Source: Elioraea sp964533585 (GTDB lineage Bacteria; Pseudomonadota; Alphaproteobacteria; Acetobacterales; Acetobacteraceae). From it: a DNA stretch of 64,000 nucleotides. The stretch lies in the NCBI GenBank assembly GCA_964533585.1, contig CAZHMM010000003.1, positions 3,837 to 67,836 of the forward strand, in the 5' to 3' direction. The notes beneath the pieces were generated by a model. It saw only the letters and a program-made list of their open reading frames with translations. It was not told where the DNA came from and searched no databases. Position 1 is the stretch's first letter, and every line of letters starts with the position of its first letter. Shown one piece after another: positions 8,244-17,256 of the stretch. The position numbers and the translations under genes were made by a program.

Positions 8244-8506
8244 GTGTAGCGCCGAGATGTGAGAGAGGTCCGGGCGGGCGCTACAGGCCGGCGGCTGGCC
8301 CAAGCCCCGGGGCTCCCTAGGCGCCCTGGGGTGCGAAGCCGCGCCCCCCATCAGGAACAGGCAGAGGAATCCCGGACAGCATCTCTCCCGGCGGAAAGCC
8401 GGCGCGGGCGGGCATCCTATGGGGCGGCGCCGCAGGTGCCCGCGGGGGCGTTCCGTAGCGCCCGGCAGGGTCACCCGATTTCTGTAGCGCCGGTGTAGCG
8501 CCGAGA
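8244..8506. repeat. TGTAGCGCC repeat cluster next to tRNA-Lys (possible integrase arm sites)
   Basis: GTGTAGCGCCGAGA occurs exactly at 8244-8257 and 8493-8506. TGTAGCGCC also occurs at 8483-8491, GTAGCGCCC at 8455-8463, and the inverted copy GGCGCTACA at 8277-8285. Five copies in 265 bp, ending 10 bp from the tRNA 3' end, fit the arm-type binding sites that tyrosine integrases use beside an att core. The 278-bp gap they occupy (8238-8515) holds no gene. The att interpretation is inference. Confidence 0.55.
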
Positions 8507-8515
8507 GGGTCTAGG

Positions 8516-8591
<76 letters not shown>

Positions 8592-8642
8592 GCCCAAGGC
8601 GCGCGCCTATAGCAAAGCCCCCCGGGCCTGTCGACCCCAGGG

Positions 8643-9788
8643 CTAGCCGTCCGCCTGCTCGCCCTCGATCTCCACGGCCCGGTGGACATGCACGCTCATC
8701 AGCACGCCGAAGCCGATCAGCACGGTGATCATGGCTGACCCGCCATGGCTGATCAGCGGCAGCGGCACCCCGCCGACCGGAATCATGCCCATCACCATGG
8801 CGATGTTCACGAACACGTAGAGCGCGAAGTTCACCGTGATCCCAGCCGCCACCAGCCGGCCGAACTGGTGCCGGCAGGCGAGCGCGATCGCCAGCCCGTA
8901 GAACACCACCACCAGGATCAGCCCCATCACCGAGGCCGCGCCGACGAAGCCCCACTCCTCGGCCAGCATGGTGAAGATGAAATCGGTCTGCTTCTCGGGC
9001 AGGAAGTTGAGCTGGCTCTGGGTGCCCTCGCCGAAGCCGCGGCCGAACATCCCGCCCGCCCCCAGCGCGATCTTCGACTGAATGACGTGGTAGCCCGCGC
9101 CCAGGGGGTCGCTCTCGGGATCGAGAAAGGTCAGAATGCGCTGGCGCTGGTAGTCGTGCAGCCGGTCATAGACGATCGGCGCGGCGACCGCCGCCGCACC
9201 GATCACGCCGACGAACTTCCACCAGCGCACCCCGGCGGCGAAGAACACCGCCCCCCCCACCACCAGCGTGATCACCGCGTTGCCGAGATTGGGCTGCTTC
9301 AGCACCAGCCCGGCCGGGATCAGGATCGCGATCAGCGGCGGGATCAGGAACAGGGGGTTGCCGACCCGCTCCAGGCTTGCGCGGTGGAACCAGCGGGCGA
9401 GGGCGATCACCAGCAGGATCTTCATCAGCTCGGATGGCTGGAGCTGGAACCCGCCGAGATCGAGCCACCGCTGCGCCCCCTTGCCGACCTGGCCGTGCAG
9501 CGCCACCAGCACCAGCAGCCCGATCCCGACCAGATAGAGCGGCCAGGCGAGGCGCAGGATGATGCGGATGTCGACCATGGCGATGCCGATCATCATCAGC
9601 ACGCCGAAGCCGAAGCGCAGCCCGTGCCGGAACGCCCAGGGCTCGGGGTTCAGCCCGGCGGCGGAGTAGAGCATCGCGTAGCCGACCCCGGCCATCAGCC
9701 CGAGCAGGAGCACGAACGTCCAGCTGACCGAGCCGAGCTTCTCGGTCAGCGTCATGCCGCGCTCGCGCGACAGCCGGCGCTCGATCAT
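8643..9788 (-). CDS. rodA: Peptidoglycan glycosyltransferase / rod-shape protein RodA
   Basis: A 381-residue SEDS-family polytopic membrane protein that polymerises lipid II glycan strands for side-wall growth, paired with the transpeptidase encoded upstream. Family signatures include the QPSELMK segment, the loop with GTQSQLNFLPEKQTDFIF and the C-terminal PLISHGGSAM. About ten membrane segments are visible. The ATG overlaps the mrdA stop (ATGA), so both are translated from one message. A second Met at residue 12 is an alternative start. It is the last gene of the mre operon before tRNA-Lys. Confidence 0.95.
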   Translation of the reverse strand: MIERRLSRERGMTLTEKLGSVSWTFVLLLGLMAGVGYAMLYSAAGLNPEPWAFRHGLRFGFGVLMMIGIAMVDIRIILRLAWPLYLVGIGLLVLVALHGQVGKGAQRWLDLGGFQLQPSELMKILLVIALARWFHRASLERVGNPLFLIPPLIAILIPAGLVLKQPNLGNAVITLVVGGAVFFAAGVRWWKFVGVIGAAAVAAPIVYDRLHDYQRQRILTFLDPESDPLGAGYHVIQSKIALGAGGMFGRGFGEGTQSQLNFLPEKQTDFIFTMLAEEWGFVGAASVMGLILVVVFYGLAIALACRHQFGRLVAAGITVNFALYVFVNIAMVMGMIPVGGVPLPLISHGGSAMITVLIGFGVLMSVHVHRAVEIEGEQADG

Positions 9789-11674
9789 CGCTCGCGCCGC
9801 TCCGCCGCCGCGATCTGGAGGGAGGGCTCGGGCGCGCTGTCGCGCCGGGCCGGATCGCGCAGCAGCGTCTCGGCCATGATGTCGCGCGCCACCGGCGCCG
9901 CCGCCGCCGAGCCGCCGCCGCCGTGCTCGATGATCACCGCGCAGGCATAGACCGGGTTCTCAACCGGCGCGAAGCCGACGAACAGGGCGTGGTGGCGCCA
10001 CTCATAGGGCAGGTCCTGCTGCCGGCGCAGGCCGCGCTCGCGCTCGGCCATGGTGATCCGCCGCACCTGGGTGGTGCCCGTCTTGCCGCCCATCAGAGCG
10101 CCCACCTCGGCCGGCAGGCGACTCGCCCAGGCGGTGCCACCGCGCTCGTTCACCACCCCGCCCATCGCGTCGCACATCAGCTTCAGATGCGCCTCCGGGA
10201 TGCCGACCAGCGGCCAATCCTCGGGCTTGGCCCCGCGCACGAGCTGCCCGCCGACGGCGCGCGTCAGATGCGGCTCGATCGCACGCCCGCCATTGACCAT
10301 CCGCGCGGTCATGACGGCGAGCTGCAACGGCGTCGTCTGGATGAAGCCCTGGCCGATCCCGTGCACCAGCGTCTCGCCCTGCTGCCAGGCGATCCCCTGG
10401 GTGGCCCGCTTCCAGGCGCGCGTCGGCACCAGCCCGGCGCGCGCGCCCGGCAGTTCGATCGCCGGCTCGACGCCCAGGCCAAAGCGGTTGGACATCGCCG
10501 CGATCCGGTCGATCCCGGTGCGCTTGGCGGCCTCGTAGAAGTAGCAGTCGCAGGACTGCTTGATCGCCTCGCGCATGTCGAGCCAGCCATGGCCGCCGCG
10601 CCGCCAGCAATGGAACTTGGCGTCGCCGAGCTGGGTCAGCCCGGCGCAGAAGATGCGCTCGCCCGGACTGACCACCCGCGCGTCCAGCGCCGCCAGCGCG
10701 ACCAGCATCTTGAAGGTCGAGCCGGGGGCGTAGAGCCCGGCGATCGCCTTGTTGATCAGCGGCGCGCGGCGGTTGGTGGTCCACTCCCGCCACTGCGCCA
10801 CCGACACGCCGCTGTCGAACAGCGAGGGATCGAACGACGGCGAGGAGACCATCGCCATCACCTCGCCGTTGCGCGCGTCGAGCACCACCGCGGCCGCACT
10901 CTCCTCGGCGATCCGCTCGGCGGCAAATTGCTGCAAGCCGGCATCGAGGCTGGTGGTGACGTCCTGGCCGGGCGTGCCCTCCTCGCGGGCGAGTTCGCGG
11001 ATCACGCGCCCGACAGCGTTCACCTCGAGCCGGACCGAGCCCGCCCGGCCGCGCAGCGCCCGGTCATGCGCGCGTTCGAGGCCGGCGCGCCCGACGCGGA
11101 TGCCGGGCAGTTCCAGCATCGGGTCGCCGTCCAGGTCGGCCTCGGCCGGCGGGGCGACATAGCCGATCACGTGGGCGAAGGCCTCGCCGCCGGGATAGAT
11201 GCGGCTCTGCCCGACATCGGTCAGGATGCCGGGCAGGTCGGGCGCGTTCACCTCGAGCCGCGCCATCTCCTCCCAGGCCAGGTAATCCCGCACCACCACC
11301 GGGACGAAGCGCCGCCGCCGGCGCAGCTCGCGCTCGATGCGGGCGCGATCCGCCTCGGTAAGCGGCACGATCTCGGCGAAGGTGGCGAGCGTGGCGCCGA
11401 CATCGTCCGTGCGCTCGGCGACCAGCATGGCGCGCCAGTTCAGCCGGTTCGCCGCGATCGGCTCGCCGAACCGGTCGGTCAGCCGGCCGCGCGGCGGCGG
11501 GATCAGCCGCACGCTGATGCGGTTCTCGTCGGCAAGGGTGCGGAAGCGCTCGCCCTCGACCACCTGCAATTGGTAGAGCCGTGCCCCGAGCGCGCCCATC
11601 ACAGCGGTCTTGGCTGCGCCGACCAGCAGGATGCGCCGGGTGAAGACGGCGCGCTTGCCCTGCTCACGACGCAT
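9785..11674 (-). CDS. mrdA: Penicillin-binding protein 2 (elongasome transpeptidase)
   Basis: A 629-residue class B penicillin-binding protein that cross-links peptidoglycan during cell elongation. It has a single N-terminal membrane anchor (about residues 15-32), then the dimerisation domain. The transpeptidase domain carries STFK near residue 317 (catalytic Ser), SCD further on, and KTGT near residue 530. Length is normal for the family. It lies between mreD and rodA and overlaps rodA by four bases, forming the usual elongasome operon. Confidence 0.95.
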   Translation of the reverse strand: MRREQGKRAVFTRRILLVGAAKTAVMGALGARLYQLQVVEGERFRTLADENRISVRLIPPPRGRLTDRFGEPIAANRLNWRAMLVAERTDDVGATLATFAEIVPLTEADRARIERELRRRRRFVPVVVRDYLAWEEMARLEVNAPDLPGILTDVGQSRIYPGGEAFAHVIGYVAPPAEADLDGDPMLELPGIRVGRAGLERAHDRALRGRAGSVRLEVNAVGRVIRELAREEGTPGQDVTTSLDAGLQQFAAERIAEESAAAVVLDARNGEVMAMVSSPSFDPSLFDSGVSVAQWREWTTNRRAPLINKAIAGLYAPGSTFKMLVALAALDARVVSPGERIFCAGLTQLGDAKFHCWRRGGHGWLDMREAIKQSCDCYFYEAAKRTGIDRIAAMSNRFGLGVEPAIELPGARAGLVPTRAWKRATQGIAWQQGETLVHGIGQGFIQTTPLQLAVMTARMVNGGRAIEPHLTRAVGGQLVRGAKPEDWPLVGIPEAHLKLMCDAMGGVVNERGGTAWASRLPAEVGALMGGKTGTTQVRRITMAERERGLRRQQDLPYEWRHHALFVGFAPVENPVYACAVIIEHGGGGSAAAAPVARDIMAETLLRDPARRDSAPEPSLQIAAAERRER

Positions 11675-11683
11675 CGCGCGCCC

Positions 11684-12226
11684 TCACTCCGCCGCGGCGA
11701 GGCCGCGCTCGACCCGGACGAACAGCCAGGAGAGCGCCGGATAGACCGCGACCGTGAGCGCGAGTTCATAGAGCGCGGGCTCGGCCGGCAGCAGCCGGAA
11801 CACAAGCAGGGTGCGGAACACCCAGCCGAAGCCGAGCACGGCAGTCGCCATCAAGGCGAAGATGACCCAGACCAGCAGGAAGGATTGCCGCGTCAGCACC
11901 CGCCGCTGCGTCAGCACCCCCGCATGCAGCAGCAGCAGCAGCAGCGGGTGGAGCCCGAGCGGCGCCCCGGTCAGCAGGTCGGACAGCACGCCGATCGCGA
12001 ACACGGCGAGCGGGGGCATCTGCGCCGGACGGTAGAGCGTCCAGAAATAGACGGCCGCCACCGCCGGCACGGGCATGACGCCGTGCTGGGCCGGCAGGCC
12101 GATCGGAATCCCCATCGCCAGCACCAGCACCACGGTCAGCGCGCCCGGGGCGAGGTCGCGCGCCACCTGGTCCAGCATCTGCCAGAAGCCGCGCGGGCGC
12201 GGCGGGCGGGCGACCGGGCTAGCCAT
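11684..12226 (-). CDS. mreD: Rod-shape determining protein MreD
   Basis: A 180-residue integral membrane protein with five or six hydrophobic segments, the typical size and place for MreD. It links MreB/MreC to the peptidoglycan synthases in the inner membrane. The sequence itself is weakly conserved, so the call rests on topology and on its position between mreC and mrdA. Its start overlaps the end of mreC by eight bases. Confidence 0.85.
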   Translation of the reverse strand: MASPVARPPRPRGFWQMLDQVARDLAPGALTVVLVLAMGIPIGLPAQHGVMPVPAVAAVYFWTLYRPAQMPPLAVFAIGVLSDLLTGAPLGLHPLLLLLLHAGVLTQRRVLTRQSFLLVWVIFALMATAVLGFGWVFRTLLVFRLLPAEPALYELALTVAVYPALSWLFVRVERGLAAAE

Positions 12227-13091
12227 CGCCGCGCCGCCGCGGCCGCTCCGGCCGCGTCACCTGCTCCGGCGGCAGGATGCCGGAGAGGCCGAAATCATGC
12301 AGGCGGACGAACTCCAGCCGATCAAGGTCGGCGAACAGCTCGACCTCAAGCACGCCGCCGCGACCCTCGCGCACGATCCCGACCGGCAGACCAGCGGGGA
12401 AGGCGCCCGCCTCAGAGGCGGTGACGATCCGCTCCCCGGCCACCGGCACCTCGCCATCGGTCCAGTGCTGCAGGCGCGGGCGCGGCGCGTTGGTGCCGGC
12501 GAGGATGGCGCGGGTGCGGGTGCGCTCGACCTGCACGGGGATGCGCGAGTTGATGTCGGTCGCCAGCAGGAGCCGCGCCGACCGACCGCCCACCTCGGTG
12601 ATGCGCCCGACCAGGCCCGACCGGTCGAGCGCCACCTGGCCCTTGCGGACCGAGTGCTGCGGCCCGATCGCGAGCAGCGCCGAGCGGGCATAGGCGCCGC
12701 CGAGATCGGCCACCACCCGGACGGTGGTGAACTGCGGCGTCGGCTCGGCCGGCGCATGCAGAACCTCGCGCAGCGCGAGGTTCTCGGCCTCGAGCGCGAG
12801 GGCGACGTCGCGCCAGCGCCTGAGCCGCTCGTTCTCGTCGCGCAGCCGGGCGTTCTCGCTGTGCAGATAGAACAGATTGCGGACCTCGGCCGCGGCGTCG
12901 CGCATTGTGCCCACGGGCCGGGAGAGCACGCCGTAGACCGGCACCAGGAGGTCAGCCAACGCCGCGCGGGCCCGCTCGGCCAGCACCGTGTCTGCCTTGC
13001 CGAGCAGCATCAGCCCGAAGCTCGCGGCGATCAGCACCGGCAGCACCAGCCGCGCGATCGCCTGGCGAAGCGGCACGCTGAGACGGATCAC
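12219..13091 (-). CDS. mreC: Cell-shape determining protein MreC
   Basis: A 290-residue bitopic protein. Residues about 13-30 form a membrane anchor, about 65-105 a periplasmic coiled coil (NARLRDENERLRRW), and about 115-270 the two beta-barrels of MreC (including RSALLAIG, GLVGRI and the LLLATD region). It acts as the periplasmic scaffold that activates PBP2/RodA. It lies 95 bp after mreB and overlaps mreD. Confidence 0.92.
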   Translation of the reverse strand: MIRLSVPLRQAIARLVLPVLIAASFGLMLLGKADTVLAERARAALADLLVPVYGVLSRPVGTMRDAAAEVRNLFYLHSENARLRDENERLRRWRDVALALEAENLALREVLHAPAEPTPQFTTVRVVADLGGAYARSALLAIGPQHSVRKGQVALDRSGLVGRITEVGGRSARLLLATDINSRIPVQVERTRTRAILAGTNAPRPRLQHWTDGEVPVAGERIVTASEAGAFPAGLPVGIVREGRGGVLEVELFADLDRLEFVRLHDFGLSGILPPEQVTRPERPRRRGDG

Positions 13092-13186
13092 CCGAGTACC
13101 ACCCCTCGCCTGCCCGTTTCCTGCCCGGCCGTCCTGCGGCCGGAGCGGTCACATCCGACTCCAGCCTACAGGAGAATGCTGAAGAC

Positions 13187-14230
<1,044 letters not shown>

Positions 14231-14383
14231 CGTTGGAGTGACCTTCCTGCAGGACCCGGGCGGTCCGTTGAGCCTTGCGTGCGGTGGTATGGGGGGACCC
14301 GACCGGGCGCATCCGTTTACGGCGACGGCCGGGACCGCTCAACCGCTGATTCGACCGGGCCGGGCCCCACCGATGATTTTCAG

Positions 14384-14408
14384 GGAACATGATAGGCCGA
14401 CCAGCGTT
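14384..14408 (+). promoter_or_regulatory. EcfG-type stress promoter (GGAAC-N16-CGTT)
   Basis: GGAAC at 14384-14388 and CGTT at 14405-14408 are separated by exactly 16 bases, matching the consensus of alphaproteobacterial EcfG promoters. It lies 36 bp before the lipoprotein ATG. Two more exact copies occur near other genes of this island. Confidence 0.75.
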
Positions 14409-14444
14409 AACGGATCAGTGCCTTGCAACGAAGGAGACCGAGCG

Positions 14445-14687
14445 ATGCGATCGATCACCCTTGCTGCCGCCGCCGTCGCGATGCTGGGCCTCGCGGCCTG
14501 CGGTCAGACGGCCGGCGACCGGGCCCTCTCCGGCGGTGCGCTGGGTGCCGCGGGCGGCGCCGCGGTCGGCGGGCTGACGGGCGGCAGCGCGCTGGGCGGC
14601 GCCGTGATCGGCGGTGCGGCGGGTGCCGCGGCCGGTGCGCTGACCTCGCCGAGCGACGTGAACCTGGGCCGGCCGGCCTGGCGCTGA
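14445..14687 (+). CDS. Small glycine-zipper lipoprotein
   Basis: An 80-residue protein with a signal peptide ending in the lipobox LAAC (Cys about residue 20), so it should be lipidated and membrane-attached. The mature part is almost entirely Gly/Ala in a glycine-zipper pattern (GGAVIGGAAGAAAG). It is preceded by AAGGAG (14431-14436). An exact EcfG promoter lies upstream, so it is probably a general-stress envelope protein. A longer frame upstream is ignored because signal peptide and ribosome binding site fix the start. Confidence 0.85.
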   Translation: MRSITLAAAAVAMLGLAACGQTAGDRALSGGALGAAGGAAVGGLTGGSALGGAVIGGAAGAAAGALTSPSDVNLGRPAWR

Positions 14688-14720
14688 GCCTTCGGGGCGG
14701 ACACCCGCCCCCTCTCCCAA

Positions 14721-14751
14721 CGGGGTGCGACCTTTCGGTCGCACCCCGTTT
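14721..14751 (+). terminator. Rho-independent terminator of the lipoprotein gene
   Basis: CGGGGTGCGACC pairs perfectly with GGTCGCACCCCG around a TTTC loop, followed by TTT. The 12-bp stem begins 33 bp after the lipoprotein stop. Confidence 0.75.
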
Positions 14752-15011
14752 CCGCGTTCGGCACGAACCATCGCTAACCCAAACTCACTTGTTTTGACTT
14801 CAAGGTATTAACTGGCGATTCTTGAAGTTGATCGGGGGCAGGGTGAAGGACGGGCGACTGCATCCCCGGGGCCTGATCGGCAGGCGCCGCGGCAGCAGCC
14901 ACAGCCCACGGTGCTCCGCGATCCCCGGGGGGCGAGCTTCCGCCGATCGCAGCGGAGATGCCTGGGCCCGTGGTCACGGGCCGGCCCTTCCCTCGAGGCG
15001 GCGTTGCGGCG
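14752..15011. other. Non-coding stretch with an inverted repeat
   Basis: No supported gene. The start is AT-richer than its surroundings and contains ACTTCAAG (14797-14804) and its inverted copy CTTGAAGT (14821-14828) with a 16-base spacer. A TTGACT at 14794-14799 overlaps the left arm. It may be an operator or a transcript hairpin; neither flanking gene points into it with a start codon. Confidence 0.4.
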
Positions 15012-15173
15012 TCAGGCGCCGGCCACCTGCACCAGCAGCGACACCAGGAACAGCACCAGGAAGATCGTGAACAGCACCTTGGCGATGCCGGCTGCGGTGG
15101 AGGCAACGCCGCCGAAGCCGAGAACGCCGGCGATCAGGGCGACAACGAGGAAAATCAAGGTCCAGGTCAGCAT
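15012..15173 (-). CDS. DUF1328 small membrane protein
   Basis: A 53-residue protein with two hydrophobic helices (about residues 3-20 and 30-50) separated by GFGGVASTAAGIAK, the characteristic DUF1328 (YtjA-type) pattern. It is short and easily missed by gene finders. AAAGGAG precedes the ATG at the right spacing. Family members are commonly stress-induced inner-membrane peptides of unknown function. It follows csbD, with a possible EcfG-type promoter between them. Confidence 0.85.
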   Translation of the reverse strand: MLTWTLIFLVVALIAGVLGFGGVASTAAGIAKVLFTIFLVLFLVSLLVQVAGA

Positions 15174-15200
15174 GCGCGGCTCCTTTCGTTGTCTCCCTTC

Positions 15201-15226
15201 AACGTCAAAGCGGGGCCCGGGTTTCC
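15201..15226 (-). promoter_or_regulatory. Possible EcfG-type promoter for the DUF1328 gene (one mismatch)
   Basis: On the minus strand GGAAA (15226-15222) and CGTT (15204-15201) are 17 bases apart, 28 bp before the DUF1328 ATG. One mismatch to GGAAC, and it overlaps the csbD terminator hairpin, so it is weaker than the other three. Confidence 0.4.
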
Positions 15227-15236
15227 CCGGGCCCCG
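15211..15236 (-). terminator. Hairpin after csbD
   Basis: CGGGGCCCGGG pairs perfectly with CCCGGGCCCCG around a TTTC loop, 26 bp beyond the csbD stop. The following minus-strand bases (CTTTG) are only weakly T-rich, so it may attenuate rather than fully stop transcription. Confidence 0.5.
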
Positions 15237-15261
15237 CCCCTGTCCGCCGCGCGGTCCGCGA

Positions 15262-15459
15262 TCAGAGGTGGTCGCGCCACTCCTTCACCTGCCGTTCCGC
15301 CTCGTCGCGGGCGATGCCGTAGCGCTCCTGGATCTTGCCCACCAACTGATCCTGCCGCCCCTCGATCAGGGCGAGATCGTCATCGGTCAGCTTGCCCCAC
15401 TGCACCTTGGCCTTGCCGACCAGCTGCTTCCAGTTGCCGGCGATGATGTCCTTGTTCAT
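15262..15459 (-). CDS. CsbD-family stress protein
   Basis: A 65-residue hydrophilic protein with the CsbD signature near the N-terminus (GNWKQLVGKAKVQWGKLTDD) and the GRQDQLVGKIQERYGI segment. CsbD proteins are abundant general-stress proteins of unknown biochemical role. An exact EcfG promoter lies 60 bp upstream, directly placing it under the sigma factor encoded next door. Confidence 0.9.
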   Translation of the reverse strand: MNKDIIAGNWKQLVGKAKVQWGKLTDDDLALIEGRQDQLVGKIQERYGIARDEAERQVKEWRDHL

Positions 15460-15518
15460 GACGCTCTCCTTCGCATGAGGTGGCCGTCCGGCGACGCCGG
15501 AGCAGCACCTGCCAGATC

Positions 15519-15543
15519 AACGGCCCCGCGAAGGAGGAGTTCC
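15519..15543 (-). promoter_or_regulatory. EcfG-type stress promoter (GGAAC-N16-CGTT) of csbD
   Basis: Minus strand: GGAAC at 15543-15539 and CGTT at 15522-15519, spacer exactly 16. It lies between the end of phyR and the csbD ATG with about 50 bases of leader. Confidence 0.8.
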
Positions 15544-15551
15544 CGCCGTGC

Positions 15552-16301
15552 TCAGCCGAGCCGGAGCCCGCCGGTCACGGCCTGGTAGGTTGCGATCGCG
15601 AGCATCATCGGGTCGAACGGCTTGGTGATGACGAAAGCCGGCTCCACCGCTTCGCCGGTGAGCAGACGCTCCGGGTAGGCGGTGACGAAGATCACCGGCA
15701 CCGTCATCTCGCGCAGGATCTCGGCGACCGCGCTCTTGCCGTCGCCGCCGACGCCGAGATTGATGTCGGCGAGGATCAAGGTGGGTTTGAGACTGCGTGC
15801 CAGCGCGACCGCCTCGGCCTGGGTCGCGGCGATCCCGGCCACGCGATGGCCACAAGCGGCGACTAGTTGGCCGAGGTCCATGGCGATGATCGGTTCATCC
15901 TCGACAATCAGCACATCAGCCTCAGCGCCGGCGCGCAGGCGCTCGCGCGCGGCGGCCGCGATCCCGGCCACCTCGTCTCCCGTGCGGCCGAGCACCGCGC
16001 CGGCCGCATCGGGTGCGAGCCCCTCGAGGGCGGTCAGCAGCAGCACTTGGCGGTCGAGCACGCCGAGCCCGCCCGGCGCGGCGGCCGTCTCCGGCACCCG
16101 CCCGGACACCGCGCGGTACAGCGCGAGCAGCACCGCCGCGCCATCACCCTCGGGCGGGGCGTCGCGCAGCGCCAGCAGGGCCTCGCGCACCAGCGCGTCG
16201 CCCGCCTCCTGGCTGCCCATGAGCGCCCGCGCATATCGGCGCGCCCGCGGCAGCGCGCGCAGGAGATCCTCGCTCATCGCTCTCCTCCGATCGTCGGACA
16301 C
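15552..16301 (-). CDS. phyR: General stress response regulator PhyR
   Basis: A 249-residue anti-anti-sigma factor. The N-terminal half is sigma-like (regions 2 and 4 without real promoter-binding features). The C-terminal half (about 128-245) is a receiver domain with the acidic pocket VEDEP, phospho-acceptor Asp in LILADINLG, switch Thr in VIFVTAYP and Lys in ITKPFD. When phosphorylated it binds NepR and releases EcfG. A Met at residue 9 is an alternative start. It is divergent from the first ecfG gene, the classical arrangement. Confidence 0.92.
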   Translation of the reverse strand: MSDDRRRAMSEDLLRALPRARRYARALMGSQEAGDALVREALLALRDAPPEGDGAAVLLALYRAVSGRVPETAAAPGGLGVLDRQVLLLTALEGLAPDAAGAVLGRTGDEVAGIAAAARERLRAGAEADVLIVEDEPIIAMDLGQLVAACGHRVAGIAATQAEAVALARSLKPTLILADINLGVGGDGKSAVAEILREMTVPVIFVTAYPERLLTGEAVEPAFVITKPFDPMMLAIATYQAVTGGLRLG

Positions 16302-16343
16302 CGTCTCTCATGCCACCACGGTGCGGGGCAAGCGGGGGCGGCG

Positions 16344-16847
16344 ATGACAAGCGACGACGGCGAGGCGGCATTCCGGGCGGAGCTGATCGGGCTCCTGCCG
16401 CAACTGCGCGCCTTCGCGCGTTTCCTCGCCCGCGACGCCGTCGCCGCCGATGACCTGGTGCAGGAAACGACGTTGCGCGCGCTCGCCGCCTGGCGGCAAT
16501 TCGAGCCAGGCACCAACCTGCGGGCCTGGCTGTTCACCATCCAGCGCAACCTGTTCCGCCAGGGGCTACGCAGCCCGAGGCCGAGCGACGAGATGCCACC
16601 CGAACAGGGCGCGCCCCCTGGCCAGGAGGCGCACATCGCGATGGGCGAACTCGACCGCGCCCTCCGGCATCTGCCGCCCGCCCAGCGCGAGGCGATCCTG
16701 CTGGTCGGCGCCCAGGGATTCTCGTACGAGGACGCCGCCATGATCTGCGGCACGGCGGCTGGCACCATGAAGGCGCGGGTCAGCCGGGCGCGCGCAGCGC
16801 TCGCACGCATGCTTGGGCCGCGGGACGGCATGATCACGAACGCGTGA
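16344..16847 (+). CDS. ecfG: EcfG-type RNA polymerase sigma factor
   Basis: A 167-residue ECF sigma factor. Region 2 spans about 15-75 (RAFARFLARDAVAADDLVQETTL then GTNLRAWLFTIQRNLF, typical of EcfG). Region 4 spans about 105-160 (LPPAQREAILLVGAQGFSYEDAA). It directs transcription from GGAAC-N16-CGTT promoters, several of which lie in this island. The open frame continues far upstream but that part is antisense to phyR; ATG 16344 gives the family length. Its own promoter was not found in the 42-bp gap to phyR. Confidence 0.88.
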   Translation: MTSDDGEAAFRAELIGLLPQLRAFARFLARDAVAADDLVQETTLRALAAWRQFEPGTNLRAWLFTIQRNLFRQGLRSPRPSDEMPPEQGAPPGQEAHIAMGELDRALRHLPPAQREAILLVGAQGFSYEDAAMICGTAAGTMKARVSRARAALARMLGPRDGMITNA

Positions 16848-16866
16848 TCGTCCCAGGAGGTGTTGT

Positions 16867-17085
16867 TCAGCCCCGCGCCCGCACCAGCCCGGCGCCGGCG
16901 AGCACCGCGCCGGCAACCAGCATCGCCGCGCCGCCGATGATGGACCACTCGGTCCGCTCCGAGCGGCGGCCGGTCAGCGCTTCGGCGAGCTGCTCGGCCG
17001 GCGCATCCGTGGCGTTCAGGCCCATCGCCAGCAGCATCGCGCCCGCGACGGCCAGGGCCAGACCTACGGCGAGTGACACGCGCAT
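16867..17085 (-). CDS. DUF3185-like small membrane protein
   Basis: A 72-residue protein with two hydrophobic helices (about 4-22 and 47-68) and a short loop with the EALTGRRSERTEW motif typical of DUF3185. Function unknown; probably an inner-membrane stress peptide. An exact EcfG promoter lies 45 bp upstream, so it belongs to the same regulon as csbD. It is convergent with the first ecfG. Confidence 0.8.
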   Translation of the reverse strand: MRVSLAVGLALAVAGAMLLAMGLNATDAPAEQLAEALTGRRSERTEWSIIGGAAMLVAGAVLAGAGLVRARG

Positions 17086-17129
17086 CGGGGGGTCTCCTTC
17101 TCCATCTCGCGTATCCGTGACCCAGGATC

Positions 17130-17154
17130 AACGCCGGCCGCCGGCCACGGTTCC
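17130..17154 (-). promoter_or_regulatory. EcfG-type stress promoter (GGAAC-N16-CGTT) of the DUF3185 gene
   Basis: Minus strand: GGAAC at 17154-17150 and CGTT at 17133-17130, spacer exactly 16, about 45 bp before the ATG at 17085. Confidence 0.8.
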
Positions 17155-17195
17155 CGCCCTGCCGAGCCGTGCCGGCCGGGCCGGGCAAATTTCGT

Positions 17196-17221
17196 GCAAC
17201 CATTTGCGCGCGGGCAGCGTT
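17196..17221 (+). promoter_or_regulatory. Possible EcfG-type promoter of the second sigma gene (one mismatch)
   Basis: GCAAC at 17196-17200 and CGTT at 17218-17221 with a 17-base spacer, 36 bp before the GTG start of the second sigma factor. One mismatch in the -35 element. It would make the second sigma gene and nepR autoregulated. Confidence 0.5.
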
Positions 17222-17256
17222 GGTCGGTCATCGGAAACGGCTGGAGGACCGACAAC

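Larger units (their letters stand above)
1..8515. mobile_element. Probable integrated genetic element, right end at tRNA-Lys
   Basis: The stretch holds a replication protein, an iteron-like array and a run of small overlapping genes without recognised families. It stops abruptly at the 3' end of a tRNA-Lys gene, after which core cell-shape genes begin. Elements that integrate into tRNA genes normally lie on the 3' side of the tRNA, which is the case here. A repeat cluster next to the tRNA could be integrase arm sites. No integrase, relaxase, capsid or partition gene is visible and no second copy of the tRNA end is found, so the left end and the integrase would lie outside the window. The element type (plasmid-like, phage satellite or phage remnant) is inferred only. 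Confidence 0.5.

Noticed and set aside
9923..12424. 833-codon open frame antisense to mrdA/mreD/mreC
   Set aside because: A side effect of high GC third-position bias opposite strongly conserved genes; the translation is rich in His/Arg/Gln/Gly with no domain.
15867..16343. N-terminal extension of the first sigma factor
   Set aside because: It lies opposite phyR and has no sigma homology; family length is reached from ATG 16344.
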